Shown here in pieces: positions 6,604 through 14,971 of a stretch of DNA of 47,425 nucleotides. Where the stretch lies: the IMG/VR virus record IMGVR_UViG_3300037961_001215, positions 1-47,425 of that record; one strand, 5' to 3'. The notes below the pieces were generated by a model. It worked only from the letters and a program-made list of their open reading frames with translations. It did not search any database and was not told the origin of the DNA. Position 1 is the first letter of the stretch; the number at the start of each line of letters is the position of its first letter. This DNA is from a virus. Position numbers and translations under genes: made by a program.

Positions 6604-8706
6604 ATGGCTGAAGAAGAAATTACCGAAGAAATGATGTTCGTTCCTAAATCGGGTTCAGAGCTTTTAGCAGAATATGTACGAGAAAAATTTACATCTGTTG
6701 AAAGTAGCAGACAAGATGAGGAAGAAAGATGGCTAGATTCATACCGTCAATACAGAGGATTGTACGGCCCTGAAACTCAGTTTACTTCATCAGAAAAATC
6801 TCAAGTATTTATTAAGATTACAAAGACAAAGGTGCTGGCAGCATACGGACAAATAATTGATGTTTTGTTTGCAGGACAACGCTTTCCGATTGGTGTAGAT
6901 TCTACACGTATTCCAGAAGGTGTTGAAGAAGCTGTACACTTTGACCCTAAAGACCCTGATAATGCTATTGAAGAACTTAGTAAAACATATGGTTTTGAAG
7001 GTGATGGGCGCGAGTTACCCCCCGGCGCTACGAAGGGTAGTTTAGAAGAATTAAACTTAGGCCCACTTGAAGAGTCGCTTAGCGAAGTATCAGAAGACTT
7101 AAAAAGTGGGTATGGTTTAACCCCATCTTCCCAAACATATAATCCTGCAGATGAAGCAGCGAAGCGTATGGAAAAAAAGATTCTTGACCAGCTAGAAGAA
7201 TCAAGCGCTTCTAAGCATTTGCGTAACACTGCTTTTGAAATGGCATTGTTTGGCACTGGTATACTTAAAGGGCCATTTGCTTTTGATAAGGAGTACCCAA
7301 ACTGGGACGAAGAGGGCACTTATGACCCTGTAATTAAAACTGTTCCTAAAGTTGAAAACGTTTCAATATGGAATTTCTACCCAGACTCTGATGCTAAAAA
7401 TATGGATGAATGCGAATTTGTCATACAGCGTCATCGTTTGAGTCATTCTGATATGCGTGCGTTACGTCGTCGTCCTCTGTTTGATGAAGACGCAATCAAC
7501 GATTCAATTGAAATGGGCACTGACTATGTCCGTAAATGGTGGGAGTCAGACTTAGAAGATTACCGTAATAGCTATGATGTTGACCGATTTGAAGTTTTAG
7601 AATTTTGGGGTAACATTGACCGCACCATGGCTGAGGGAGCTGGGTTAGAAATTCCTAATGAATTTAAGGATGTGGATACGTTACAGATTAACTGTTGGAT
7701 TTGTCATAACAATATTCTTAGAATTGTTGTAAATCCTTTTACACCGAAGCGTATTCCTTACTTTGCTTCACCTTATGAACTTAACCCATATAGTTTCTTC
7801 GGTGTAGGTCTGGCTGAAAATATGACTGATACGCAGCAACTTATGAATGGTTTCATGCGTATGGCTGTTGATAACGCGGTGTTGTCAGGTAACCTAATAT
7901 TTGAAATTGATGAAACTAATTTAGTGCCGGGGCAAGACCTTGAGTTATATCCGGGTAAAGTATTTAGACGTCAAGGCGGGGCGCCGGGACAAGCGTTATT
8001 TGGAACCAAGTATCCAAATGTCAGTGCCGAAAATATGATGATGTTTGATAAGGCACGGGTGCTTGCCGATGATGCCACAGGCATACCGTCGTTTTCCCAT
8101 GGACAGACAGGAATACAAGGCACCGGTAGAACTGCAGCAGGTATCTCTATGTTGATGGGAGCATCACAAATCAGCATCAAGGGTGTTGTAAAAAACATTG
8201 ATGATTACTTACTACAGCCACTGGGAGAGGCGTTCTATGCTTTCAATATGCAGTTTGACTTTGACCCTAACATAAAAGGCGATTTAGACGTTAAGGCTCG
8301 TGGCACAGAAAGCTTAATGAAGAACGAAGTACGTTCACAACGTTTGCTACAGTTGCTTAATGTGGCGTCCAATCCAAACCTTGCATCCTTTGTTAAGTTT
8401 CCTGTTGTGCTACGAGAGCTGGCACAAGCTATGGATTTGGATGCTGAAAAACTTATCAATGATGAGCGCGAAGCTTTCCGCCAAGCTGAAATTATTAAAG
8501 CTGCAGGTGGAGGTCAGCAACCTCCTCAACAAGCTGAAGGTATGAGTCCGATGGATATGTCCGGTGGAGGAGGCGGTAACATCGGTGTAGGTGGGGCGGC
8601 ATTGCCCGGAGAACAAGGGTTTAGCGCACCTGGACAACAACCACAGGAACCATCTCAAGATGCTCAGGCACAATTATCTGCTATTCTAGGAGGTTTAGCT
8701 CAGTGA
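6604..8706 (+). CDS. portal protein
   Basis: This 700-residue protein lies directly after the large terminase. It should form the dodecameric ring for DNA entry and exit. It has an acidic N-terminus, then KSQVFIKITKTKVLAAYGQI. Later blocks include FYPDSDAKNMDECEFVIQR, HNNILRI...PFTPKRIPYF and FGVGLAENMTDTQQLMNGFM, which match the order of stem and crown elements in large podoviral portals. Residues from about 640 are a low-complexity Gln/Pro/Gly tail with GGGGGN. The assignment rests on size, position and these portal-like blocks. Confidence 0.9.
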   Translation: MAEEEITEEMMFVPKSGSELLAEYVREKFTSVESSRQDEEERWLDSYRQYRGLYGPETQFTSSEKSQVFIKITKTKVLAAYGQIIDVLFAGQRFPIGVDSTRIPEGVEEAVHFDPKDPDNAIEELSKTYGFEGDGRELPPGATKGSLEELNLGPLEESLSEVSEDLKSGYGLTPSSQTYNPADEAAKRMEKKILDQLEESSASKHLRNTAFEMALFGTGILKGPFAFDKEYPNWDEEGTYDPVIKTVPKVENVSIWNFYPDSDAKNMDECEFVIQRHRLSHSDMRALRRRPLFDEDAINDSIEMGTDYVRKWWESDLEDYRNSYDVDRFEVLEFWGNIDRTMAEGAGLEIPNEFKDVDTLQINCWICHNNILRIVVNPFTPKRIPYFASPYELNPYSFFGVGLAENMTDTQQLMNGFMRMAVDNAVLSGNLIFEIDETNLVPGQDLELYPGKVFRRQGGAPGQALFGTKYPNVSAENMMMFDKARVLADDATGIPSFSHGQTGIQGTGRTAAGISMLMGASQISIKGVVKNIDDYLLQPLGEAFYAFNMQFDFDPNIKGDLDVKARGTESLMKNEVRSQRLLQLLNVASNPNLASFVKFPVVLRELAQAMDLDAEKLINDEREAFRQAEIIKAAGGGQQPPQQAEGMSPMDMSGGGGGNIGVGGAALPGEQGFSAPGQQPQEPSQDAQAQLSAILGGLAQ

Positions 8707-8924
8707 CACCAGAAATAGCTAAAAAGCTACTACCGCTTGTAAATACAAAACGTAATGTAGATTTGCTAGAGTTATATGTAGAAGCTCGTATTTCAGAATC
8801 ACATAAGCTTATGGAACAGTCAGATGACCTAAGAGTTATCCAAATGGCGCAAGGGGCTATCAAAGAATTGCGTAGATTTAAAACTTTGCGCGATGAAGTT
8901 ACTAAGAAAGCTGAAAATGGTTGA
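8703..8924 (+). CDS. small conserved protein after the portal gene
   Basis: This 73-residue, mostly helical, charged protein begins at GTG 8703. An AGGAGG site lies 9 nt upstream (8688-8693), and the start overlaps the portal stop (GTGA). It contains LLPLVNTKRNVDLLELYVEARI and a QGAIKELRRF helix. No family was recognised. Its place between portal and a large virion protein suggests a head-assembly role. Confidence 0.78.
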   Translation: MTPEIAKKLLPLVNTKRNVDLLELYVEARISESHKLMEQSDDLRVIQMAQGAIKELRRFKTLRDEVTKKAENG

Positions 8925-11900
8925 CTTTTTAGATAGACAAGACGCTGGGTTTTCAGGTCTCCGTGACAAGGGCATTGAGAGCATACCTTTTCTTAAACGT
9001 ATGCTTGACCCAACTTCGGATACTATAGAAGTTGATGGTAAACCCGCTACGGCACGCACTATAACTATAGATAATATGGTTATCCCAACAATCGTAGAAC
9101 GAACGGACAATGATGGAAATAAAAGATTAATTAATCTTGAGGATGTAGCTAGTGCTACTAATCGTTCTCTTGAAGATGTAGCGCTTGAAGAAGCAGAGGC
9201 AACTGGTAATTTTATACCAATGCTAAGCGCAGACCGTGCTGAACGTTTGTCTAAATTACTCAGCAGGGAAGCAGGTCTTAGAAGAGAACGATACTCTTTA
9301 ATGCAACAAAGTAAAGGTCTAGGTGATGTAGAAATGCGTGCTGACCTAGAGCCTTACATACAGGATGATGCTTTAACTCGTTTAGGATATGAGTTAGCTA
9401 GACGAGGAGAGGTAGATTTAGCATCGTATTCATCCCCCGACCCAAAAAGTCTTTTTACTAGGGGAGGGGGACAACTAATGGGTACTTATTTTTCCGAGGG
9501 GCTACCTGCAGATAATCCTCGCGGCGAACTCATAGGTGAAATTTCTCCTGTAACGCGCAGTTTAATGGCAACATCTGATAAACCAGCAGCCATTTATGAA
9601 AATGCTCCCCTTGAAATGGAGAAAAGATTTGTATCTGAAAAAGGTAATGAGTATAGACGACAACAGGCAGGAGCTGAAAAAGACACTGCTGTTCATGAAT
9701 TAAGGCACGCAGCTATCGACTGGTTGTTGAAAAACACTGATTTAAAAACAAATGAATTATTCAGTGATGATAAATTTCCAATGAAAACAGAAGAATATAT
9801 CATGGACAGAATGTCCATTGAAACTGATGAAAAAGGCAAAAAAGCTAAACTTCCAGAATTTACAGGAACTCGGTTTACAAAAGATATAGACCCAGAACAA
9901 ACACAAAGAAGAGCCGAAACAATACCTACCCCGCCTTTTGATAAATACGGCGGAAATGTTAAGGAACAACGCCAGTTACTTGATATGTATGCAACTGATG
10001 CATTAAAAGATTTTAAAGTACCTGAGTACACGGAAAGAAACGAACCAAAGCCAGGTTTTTTCCAAAGAATATTTGGAAAAAAAGAAGGAGGAATAATGAT
10101 GGCGCAAGAAGGACAGGCATTACTGCCTATGACACAGGCTACATCTGCACCACAAGGCGGTGGGCCCAAGGCGGCTAATCCAGCGGCACGACAAGCTTTA
10201 GCTCAAGCTCCTAAAAAAGCACCGCGTCCCGGTTCCACAGACCCTCGTGACGCAGCTGTACAAACTTTAGCGCAAGATATGCAGAAAAAACAACTTGCAT
10301 CTGCGCCTCCACAACCCTTAGCTAATGCCCAAACTCAGATGGGGGGAATGGCAGCACCTACTAATCAGGCTGTTCCCATGATGGCAAAAGGCGGTACTAA
10401 AAAAGATGCGCCTGAAGGTCTTGCTGTTATGATTGGCCTTGGAGCGCCTCCCTCCGCCGATTTCGAACGAGCCGCAGAAGGTAATCCTCCGCCTGGTGCA
10501 ACAAAGTCCGAAGTTGCAGATGACCAACTTGTTTTGTTAAGCGAAGGAGAGCTAGTAGTCCCCGCTAATGTTGTACGGTATCATGGCTTAGGCACATACG
10601 AAGGTATGCGTAGAGAAGCTTTAATGGGATTACAGGGTATGGAAGAAAGCGGACAAATCGAATATGTAAGTGGCGGAGCTAAAAAAGCAGACCCTATTGA
10701 TGATAATGGAGGATTGATAAAAGCACAAACAGGTACAACAGTATTAGGTGCGCCTACGACTACCAACTTAGATAGAACAATTGCACCAAATACTCAAGCA
10801 TTTACTGTTCCTGAAGCTGCCTCTGCTAGATTTATTCAAAATCCTAATCAACCGAGCACACAACTTAAACCTACAACACAAGGCACATATAGATTTTTAA
10901 AAAGACTTAATGCACCAAACGTAGGTGATTATGCAACTCAACAACCAGTAACAGAAGAGAAACCTTCTGAAACTACCCAGCCAGCAACTTCTGGTGGACA
11001 AAGGGGACAAAGCAGTCAAGATTTTAGTGAAGAAACATCTATAACTCCAGAACAAAGAGCAGCTGAGCAACGTTATGAAGAACTTGTAGATAACAGAAAA
11101 AAGGCTGCAAAGGAATTAGGATACACTCGTGAACAAGGCTTAGGAAGTGCTTTACTTAATTTAACCCCAGCAGGTTTTATAGGTGGTAACCCTTCTGCTG
11201 GTACAGTATTACTTGATGGCACTATTGCAGATGGTAACGGTAATAGCTTTGACCCGATAACGGGGGAGCAAGTAGGTTTTAAAGGCGGCATCGTAGGCAA
11301 TATTGCTGGTCAGCTAGGTTTAATGGATAGAGAAACTCCTGAAGATATTGCAAAAACCATACCAGAAGCTAGTTATGCTGGGTTAATGTCTCAAGCAGGA
11401 GAAAGAAGTATTAGAGATGTCATAGAACAAGCAACCAGTCAAACTCCTGCGGCTACTTCCCGAACCCAAGAAACATTTACGGGGCCAGAGTTTGTTGAAC
11501 AAACTCCTGCTGGTCTTGGGTTTGCTCCAGAAGGGACAGGTGTCCCAACTAATCGCGGCACAGTATTTGATTTTGACACAACACCTGTAGGTATTGCTGC
11601 TCCTACGGTAGATACAGTGTTTGATTTTAATACCACTCCGTCTGGAACAATAGGTACACCGCAACGAGCTGACGAGTTTGCAAATCTTGGCGCACCTTCA
11701 GGGCCACCTCCCATTGGTAGAGATGTAATACAAGCTGCGATTAGAGAAGGATTTGAAAGAGGGGTTGATGCTTCTAGATATCCAGCAGGAACCACACCTA
11801 TGAATCCTGCTGAATTTGCTGGTACAAGTAGAACACCTATGGATGCTGGGGAATTTGTAGACCCATTAAGAGATTTTGGAGGTGCGGGACGTAGCATAGA

Positions 11901-12639
11901 TACAACTCGCAGAACCGCTGGTACACCTATGGATGCTGGGGAATTTGCAACAACTTCTACAGCTAGACAAACTGAAGAAGCTTTCCGACCTGATATCAAG
12001 AGACTTTCTGCAGCAGAACGTGCTGATATGGAACGTGCGGAGGCAGAAGGCGGTTCACCTTTCGATGATTATTCAGATGATTACAATCGTAATTATGACA
12101 GAGCTAGAGATTCAGGGTACAGTAGGTCACAAGCAGATGAGTATGCTTATAATAAAACCGCTGCAGATAATGAGGCTCAAGAGCAAACTGGTAGCGACTT
12201 TGCTACCGCTGTAACAAGTAGCGACGGCACCGCTGTGCGTAGCGAAAGTGGCAACGTAGTAACAAACGATTATGAAGCTGCTGAAGAACGTTCTGATGAT
12301 GGCGGTGGTTGTTGCTTTATTATGTTAGAAGCACGATATGGCGACGGAACAATGGATGAGGTTGTAAGACGCTATCGTGATGAGCATATGACTGTTAAAA
12401 ACAAACGAGGCTATTACAAATTAGCTGAAGTATTTGTACCGTTGATGCGTAAGTATCCAGCATTTAAATGGCTCGTTACTAAAACATTTGCAGACCCCCT
12501 TGTGTCATACGGTAAATATTATTACGGGCAAAATAAACATGGCGTAATATTTGCACCTGTAAAAGCGTTTTGGATGAAAGTATTTGATGTGCTCGGTACA
12601 GATACAGAGTTTGTTAGAGAAAATGGAGAAGTAATATAA
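8917..12639 (+). CDS. large multidomain virion protein: HExxH metallopeptidase-like, SEGE/VVPA motif, CFI-box-like C-terminus
   Basis: The product has about 1240 residues. Residues 258-270 (AVHELRHAAIDWL) hold a zinc-peptidase HExxH motif (His260, Glu261, His264), with a possible third ligand in TEEYIMDRM (residues 291-299). The middle is low complexity (Ala/Pro/Gln) and contains LVLLSEGELVVPANVVRYHG (about residue 535), a motif seen in many marine phage structural proteins. TPMDAGEF-type repeats lie at about 960-1010. The end has GGGCCFIMLEARYGDG (1129-1144), then RRYRDE and FADPLVSYGKYYY, resembling CFI-box C-terminal domains. Start 8917 gives an 8-nt overlap; ATG 8893 is possible. Position suggests a virion component. 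Confidence 0.85.
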   Translation: MVDFLDRQDAGFSGLRDKGIESIPFLKRMLDPTSDTIEVDGKPATARTITIDNMVIPTIVERTDNDGNKRLINLEDVASATNRSLEDVALEEAEATGNFIPMLSADRAERLSKLLSREAGLRRERYSLMQQSKGLGDVEMRADLEPYIQDDALTRLGYELARRGEVDLASYSSPDPKSLFTRGGGQLMGTYFSEGLPADNPRGELIGEISPVTRSLMATSDKPAAIYENAPLEMEKRFVSEKGNEYRRQQAGAEKDTAVHELRHAAIDWLLKNTDLKTNELFSDDKFPMKTEEYIMDRMSIETDEKGKKAKLPEFTGTRFTKDIDPEQTQRRAETIPTPPFDKYGGNVKEQRQLLDMYATDALKDFKVPEYTERNEPKPGFFQRIFGKKEGGIMMAQEGQALLPMTQATSAPQGGGPKAANPAARQALAQAPKKAPRPGSTDPRDAAVQTLAQDMQKKQLASAPPQPLANAQTQMGGMAAPTNQAVPMMAKGGTKKDAPEGLAVMIGLGAPPSADFERAAEGNPPPGATKSEVADDQLVLLSEGELVVPANVVRYHGLGTYEGMRREALMGLQGMEESGQIEYVSGGAKKADPIDDNGGLIKAQTGTTVLGAPTTTNLDRTIAPNTQAFTVPEAASARFIQNPNQPSTQLKPTTQGTYRFLKRLNAPNVGDYATQQPVTEEKPSETTQPATSGGQRGQSSQDFSEETSITPEQRAAEQRYEELVDNRKKAAKELGYTREQGLGSALLNLTPAGFIGGNPSAGTVLLDGTIADGNGNSFDPITGEQVGFKGGIVGNIAGQLGLMDRETPEDIAKTIPEASYAGLMSQAGERSIRDVIEQATSQTPAATSRTQETFTGPEFVEQTPAGLGFAPEGTGVPTNRGTVFDFDTTPVGIAAPTVDTVFDFNTTPSGTIGTPQRADEFANLGAPSGPPPIGRDVIQAAIREGFERGVDASRYPAGTTPMNPAEFAGTSRTPMDAGEFVDPLRDFGGAGRSIDTTRRTAGTPMDAGEFATTSTARQTEEAFRPDIKRLSAAERADMERAEAEGGSPFDDYSDDYNRNYDRARDSGYSRSQADEYAYNKTAADNEAQEQTGSDFATAVTSSDGTAVRSESGNVVTNDYEAAEERSDDGGGCCFIMLEARYGDGTMDEVVRRYRDEHMTVKNKRGYYKLAEVFVPLMRKYPAFKWLVTKTFADPLVSYGKYYYGQNKHGVIFAPVKAFWMKVFDVLGTDTEFVRENGEVI
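11794..11947 (+). repeat. TPMDAGEF coding repeats with a 25-nt perfect direct repeat
   Basis: A perfect 25-nt direct repeat occurs at 11833-11857 and 11923-11947, exactly 90 nt (30 codons) apart, encoding TPMDAGEF twice. A diverged copy at about 11794 encodes TPMNPAEF, and an earlier relative reads TPQRADEF. In-frame spacing and the identical DNA suggest recent duplication within the linker of the large protein. Confidence 0.85.
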
Positions 12640-12640
12640 T

Positions 12641-12669
12641 TAGACTTTGTAGTTAAAATATGTTATCAT
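12641..12669 (+). promoter_or_regulatory. sigma70-like promoter before the scaffold gene
   Basis: TAGACT (12641-12646) and TATCAT (12664-12669) are separated by 17 nt, giving 4/6 and 5/6 consensus matches. It lies in one of the two substantial non-coding gaps of the left arm, upstream of scaffold and capsid genes that need high expression. Transcription would start near 12676, at the base of a small hairpin. Confidence 0.45.
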
Positions 12670-12675
12670 ATTACC

Positions 12676-12744
12676 ACGACGTAAGTCGTAGCTGGCTACC
12701 CATCACCCCATTTGGCTACTGGTGGCCCCAATAAGGAGTAAATT
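12676..12744 (+). promoter_or_regulatory. leader of the scaffold gene with small hairpin and strong ribosome site
   Basis: ACGAC (12676-12680) and GTCGT (12685-12689) form a short stem with a GTAA loop of GNRA type. The block CTACCCAT (12696-12703) followed by TTTGGC (12711-12716) recurs in the leader of the capsid gene. AAGGAG precedes the scaffold ATG. No U-tract follows the hairpin, so it is not a terminator. Confidence 0.4.
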
Positions 12745-13614
12745 ATGGCAGAAGGCATGGCTGTAAAGCAAGATATTAAAACTGTACCTATGAAGTACAA
12801 AAAAGACCGTTCTGAAGAAACTGCAGAACTGGCACGGTTAGAAGAAGAGCGCAATCAAATTCTTCAAGACCAAAAAGAGGAGGAAGAAGATAAGGCAGAA
12901 ACCGAAAGTCTCAATCCTGAAGAAAAAACATTTAAAAAGCGTTATGGTGATTTACGCCGCCATTCGCAACAGAAAGAAGATAAATTAAAAGAGCAGATAC
13001 GTGCACTGGAAACTCAACTTTCTTCCGCTACTAAAGAAGCAATTAAATTGCCTAAGAGCGATGAAGAGATTGCATCTTGGGCGGAACAGTATCCAGACGT
13101 TGCTAAAATCGTTGAAACAATTGCAACCAAAAAGGCTCAAGAGCTTGATTCTACTATTGAAAAGCGGTTGGAAATAATTGCTGAAAGAGAGGCTGACGCT
13201 AATCGTAAAAGAGCTGAAGCAGAGTTATTACAGCTTCATCCTGATTTCGATGACATTCGAAATGATAATGAATTTCATGAGTGGGTACAAGAACAGCCTA
13301 CATGGGTGCAGAATGCTCTGTACGAAAATGAAAATGATGCTAGGGCAGCTGCTAGAGCAATTGACCTCTATAAAGTTGACCGCAATATCCAAGGCAAAAA
13401 AGCTGATAAAAAAGATACCAGTAAAGAAGCTGCTAAAGCAGTAACTTCTCGTGGTCAGAATAATGTAGCGGATACTAAAGAATCTCAATCCAATCAGTGG
13501 AAAGAGTCAGATGTTGCAAAGATGCGTCCTCAAGAATACTCAAAGCATGAAGAAGCAATTATGGACGCAATTCAGTCAGGAAACTTCATTTATGATGTTT
13601 CTGGACGCCAATAA
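12745..13614 (+). CDS. capsid scaffolding protein
   Basis: This 289-residue, highly charged and helical protein lies just before the major capsid gene, where scaffold genes sit in podoviruses. Residues 25-60 are Glu/Lys-rich, about 70-105 and 130-165 look coiled-coil, and HPDFDDIRNDNEFHEWV forms a more ordered block. The C-terminus (KMRPQEYSKHEEAIMDAI) ends in IYDVSGRQ. It should direct procapsid assembly inside the shell and then leave. Identification rests on composition and order. Confidence 0.87.
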   Translation: MAEGMAVKQDIKTVPMKYKKDRSEETAELARLEEERNQILQDQKEEEEDKAETESLNPEEKTFKKRYGDLRRHSQQKEDKLKEQIRALETQLSSATKEAIKLPKSDEEIASWAEQYPDVAKIVETIATKKAQELDSTIEKRLEIIAEREADANRKRAEAELLQLHPDFDDIRNDNEFHEWVQEQPTWVQNALYENENDARAAARAIDLYKVDRNIQGKKADKKDTSKEAAKAVTSRGQNNVADTKESQSNQWKESDVAKMRPQEYSKHEEAIMDAIQSGNFIYDVSGRQ

Positions 13615-13626
13615 TAAAGTTTTCCC

Positions 13627-13655
13627 TTTACAAACACTTGTAAATGTGGTAAAAA
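13627..13655 (+). promoter_or_regulatory. possible sigma70-like promoter before the capsid gene
   Basis: TTTACA (13627-13632) and TAAAAA (13650-13655) are separated by 17 nt, with 5/6 and 4/6 consensus matches. The surrounding AT-rich sequence makes chance matches likely, so this is a weak candidate. Confidence 0.3.
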
Positions 13656-13743
13656 ATATAGTAAACTTAAAAGCGGCCCCCATAGGCAACCCGCAATAGC
13701 TCTACGTACCTGATGCTATTTTATTTACTATATATAAGTTGTA

Positions 13744-13763
13744 ACCCTGTTACGTAGCAGGGT
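13744..13763 (+). other. hairpin in the capsid leader
   Basis: The six-base stem ACCCTG/CAGGGT encloses the eight-base loop TTACGTAG, whose core TACGTA is itself palindromic. It is followed by ATACGATTTTCTCC rather than a clean U-tract. It could be a weak terminator, an RNase processing site that stabilises the capsid mRNA, or a protein-binding site. Confidence 0.5.
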
Positions 13764-13889
13764 ATACGATTTTCTCCCCTTATAAACTACCCATGAGATG
13801 TTTGGCCCTGCTCAACGCAGATACCTAAACTGACTGGCCTTTAAAGTGTTCAGAAAATCGGTGTTTTTAGCCTCACTTAGGAGAATACG

Positions 13890-14960
13890 ATGGCTTTTAA
13901 AACTGCCGCTGGATACGGTAATCTACCGAATGGCAACTTTAGCCCGGTAATTTACTCGCAAAAAGTCCAGCAAGCTTTCCGTAAAACTTCTGTCGTTGAG
14001 TCAATCACTAATTCCGATTATTTCGGTGAAATCGCAAACTTTGGTGATACAGTGCGTATCATTAAAGAACCAGAAATCACCGTTAAGGAATATGCTCGTG
14101 GTGCACAAATTACTCCACAAGACCTTGACGACGAAGATTTTAGCCTTGTTGTAGACAAGGCCAACTACTTTGCATTTAAAGTAGATGATATTGAAGAAGC
14201 TCACAGCCATGTTAACTTTGAATCATTGGCATCTGACCGCGCCGGCTACCGTCTGCGTGACCAGCATGACCAAGAAGTTCTAGGTTATCTAGCTGGTTTC
14301 AAGCAATCCGCACTTAGCACTGCAGCTGGTGCCGCAAACGATGTAGTTAGCGGTTCAAAAGCTGTTGCTACTGCAGGTTCTGATGAACTTCTCACAAGCA
14401 TGAAGCTCCGCAAAGACAGCTTTGGTAATATTACCACTGGCTCTGCTGGTGACCACTCAATTCCTCTGGCAGCTCGTCTGCCTGGTGCAACTTCACTGCC
14501 AACAGCCACTGCCTCACCTCTGCAAGTTATTGCACGGATGGGCCGGTTGCTTGACCAGCAGTTTGTTGACACACAGGGGCGTTGGCTTGTAATTGACCCA
14601 GTGTTCGTTGAACTTCTCAAAGATGAAGACTCACGTCTTCTGAACGGAGACTTTGGCGGCTCAGGTCTGCAAGGTGGTCTTGCTATAGGCCAGTTGCATG
14701 GCTTTGATGTATATGTATCAAACAACCTTCCTTCAGTAGGAACAGGTGCTGGTACAACTGGTTCAGCTAACCAAAACGCTAACTTTGGCGTAATCGTTGG
14801 CGGACATTCATCAGCTATTGCGTCTGCTTCACAAATTACAAAGACTGAGTCATATCGTGACCCAGATTCTTTTGCGGACATCGTTCGCGGTATGCACCTG
14901 TACGGTCGTAAGATTCTTCGCCCAGAAGCAATTGTTACTGCCAAGTACAACGCAGCTTAA
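13890..14960 (+). CDS. major capsid protein
   Basis: This 356-residue protein has the best ribosome site in the region (TAGGAG, 6 nt before ATG). It lies between scaffold and capsid-associated genes. It opens with AAGYGNLPNGNFSPVIYS and has VRIIKEPEITVKEYARG, DIEEAHSHVNFE and RWLVIDPVFVELL, ending ILRPEAIVTAKYNAA. These blocks match the general layout of HK97-fold shell proteins with an N-terminal arm and extended loop. I recognise it as the capsid type of marine podoviruses but cannot name a Pfam family with certainty. Confidence 0.92.
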   Translation: MAFKTAAGYGNLPNGNFSPVIYSQKVQQAFRKTSVVESITNSDYFGEIANFGDTVRIIKEPEITVKEYARGAQITPQDLDDEDFSLVVDKANYFAFKVDDIEEAHSHVNFESLASDRAGYRLRDQHDQEVLGYLAGFKQSALSTAAGAANDVVSGSKAVATAGSDELLTSMKLRKDSFGNITTGSAGDHSIPLAARLPGATSLPTATASPLQVIARMGRLLDQQFVDTQGRWLVIDPVFVELLKDEDSRLLNGDFGGSGLQGGLAIGQLHGFDVYVSNNLPSVGTGAGTTGSANQNANFGVIVGGHSSAIASASQITKTESYRDPDSFADIVRGMHLYGRKILRPEAIVTAKYNAA

Positions 14961-14971
14961 GGGAGAGAATA

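Larger units (their letters stand above)
13615..13889 (+). promoter_or_regulatory. 275-nt leader region of the major capsid gene
   Basis: This is the longest non-coding gap in the window. It has a weak sigma70-like candidate at its left end (13627-13655). An inverted repeat AATAGC/GCTATT (13695-13700, 13715-13720) is followed by an AT-rich stretch with TATATA. A hairpin ACCCTG/CAGGGT (13744-13749, 13758-13763) encloses TTACGTAG. A smaller CTGC/GCAG hairpin lies at 13808-13820. CTACCCAT...TTTGGC (13787-13806) matches the scaffold leader. The capsid ATG follows TAGGAG. The region probably sets capsid expression at transcript or RNA level. Confidence 0.5.

Noticed and set aside
11439-11999. 186-codon - strand frame under the large virion protein
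   Set aside because: It is low-complexity Pro/Ser/Val sequence arising from Gly/Thr/Ala codons on the other strand, without its own signals.
13695-13726. AATAGC/GCTATT inverted repeat as a terminator between scaffold and capsid
   Set aside because: The stem is only six AT-rich pairs with a 14-nt loop. The T-rich tail is interrupted, so it is too weak to call.
14285-14950. 221-codon - strand frame under the capsid gene
   Set aside because: It is rich in Arg/Pro/Ser with no recognisable protein pattern and lies opposite a certain capsid gene, so it is a shadow of its codon use.
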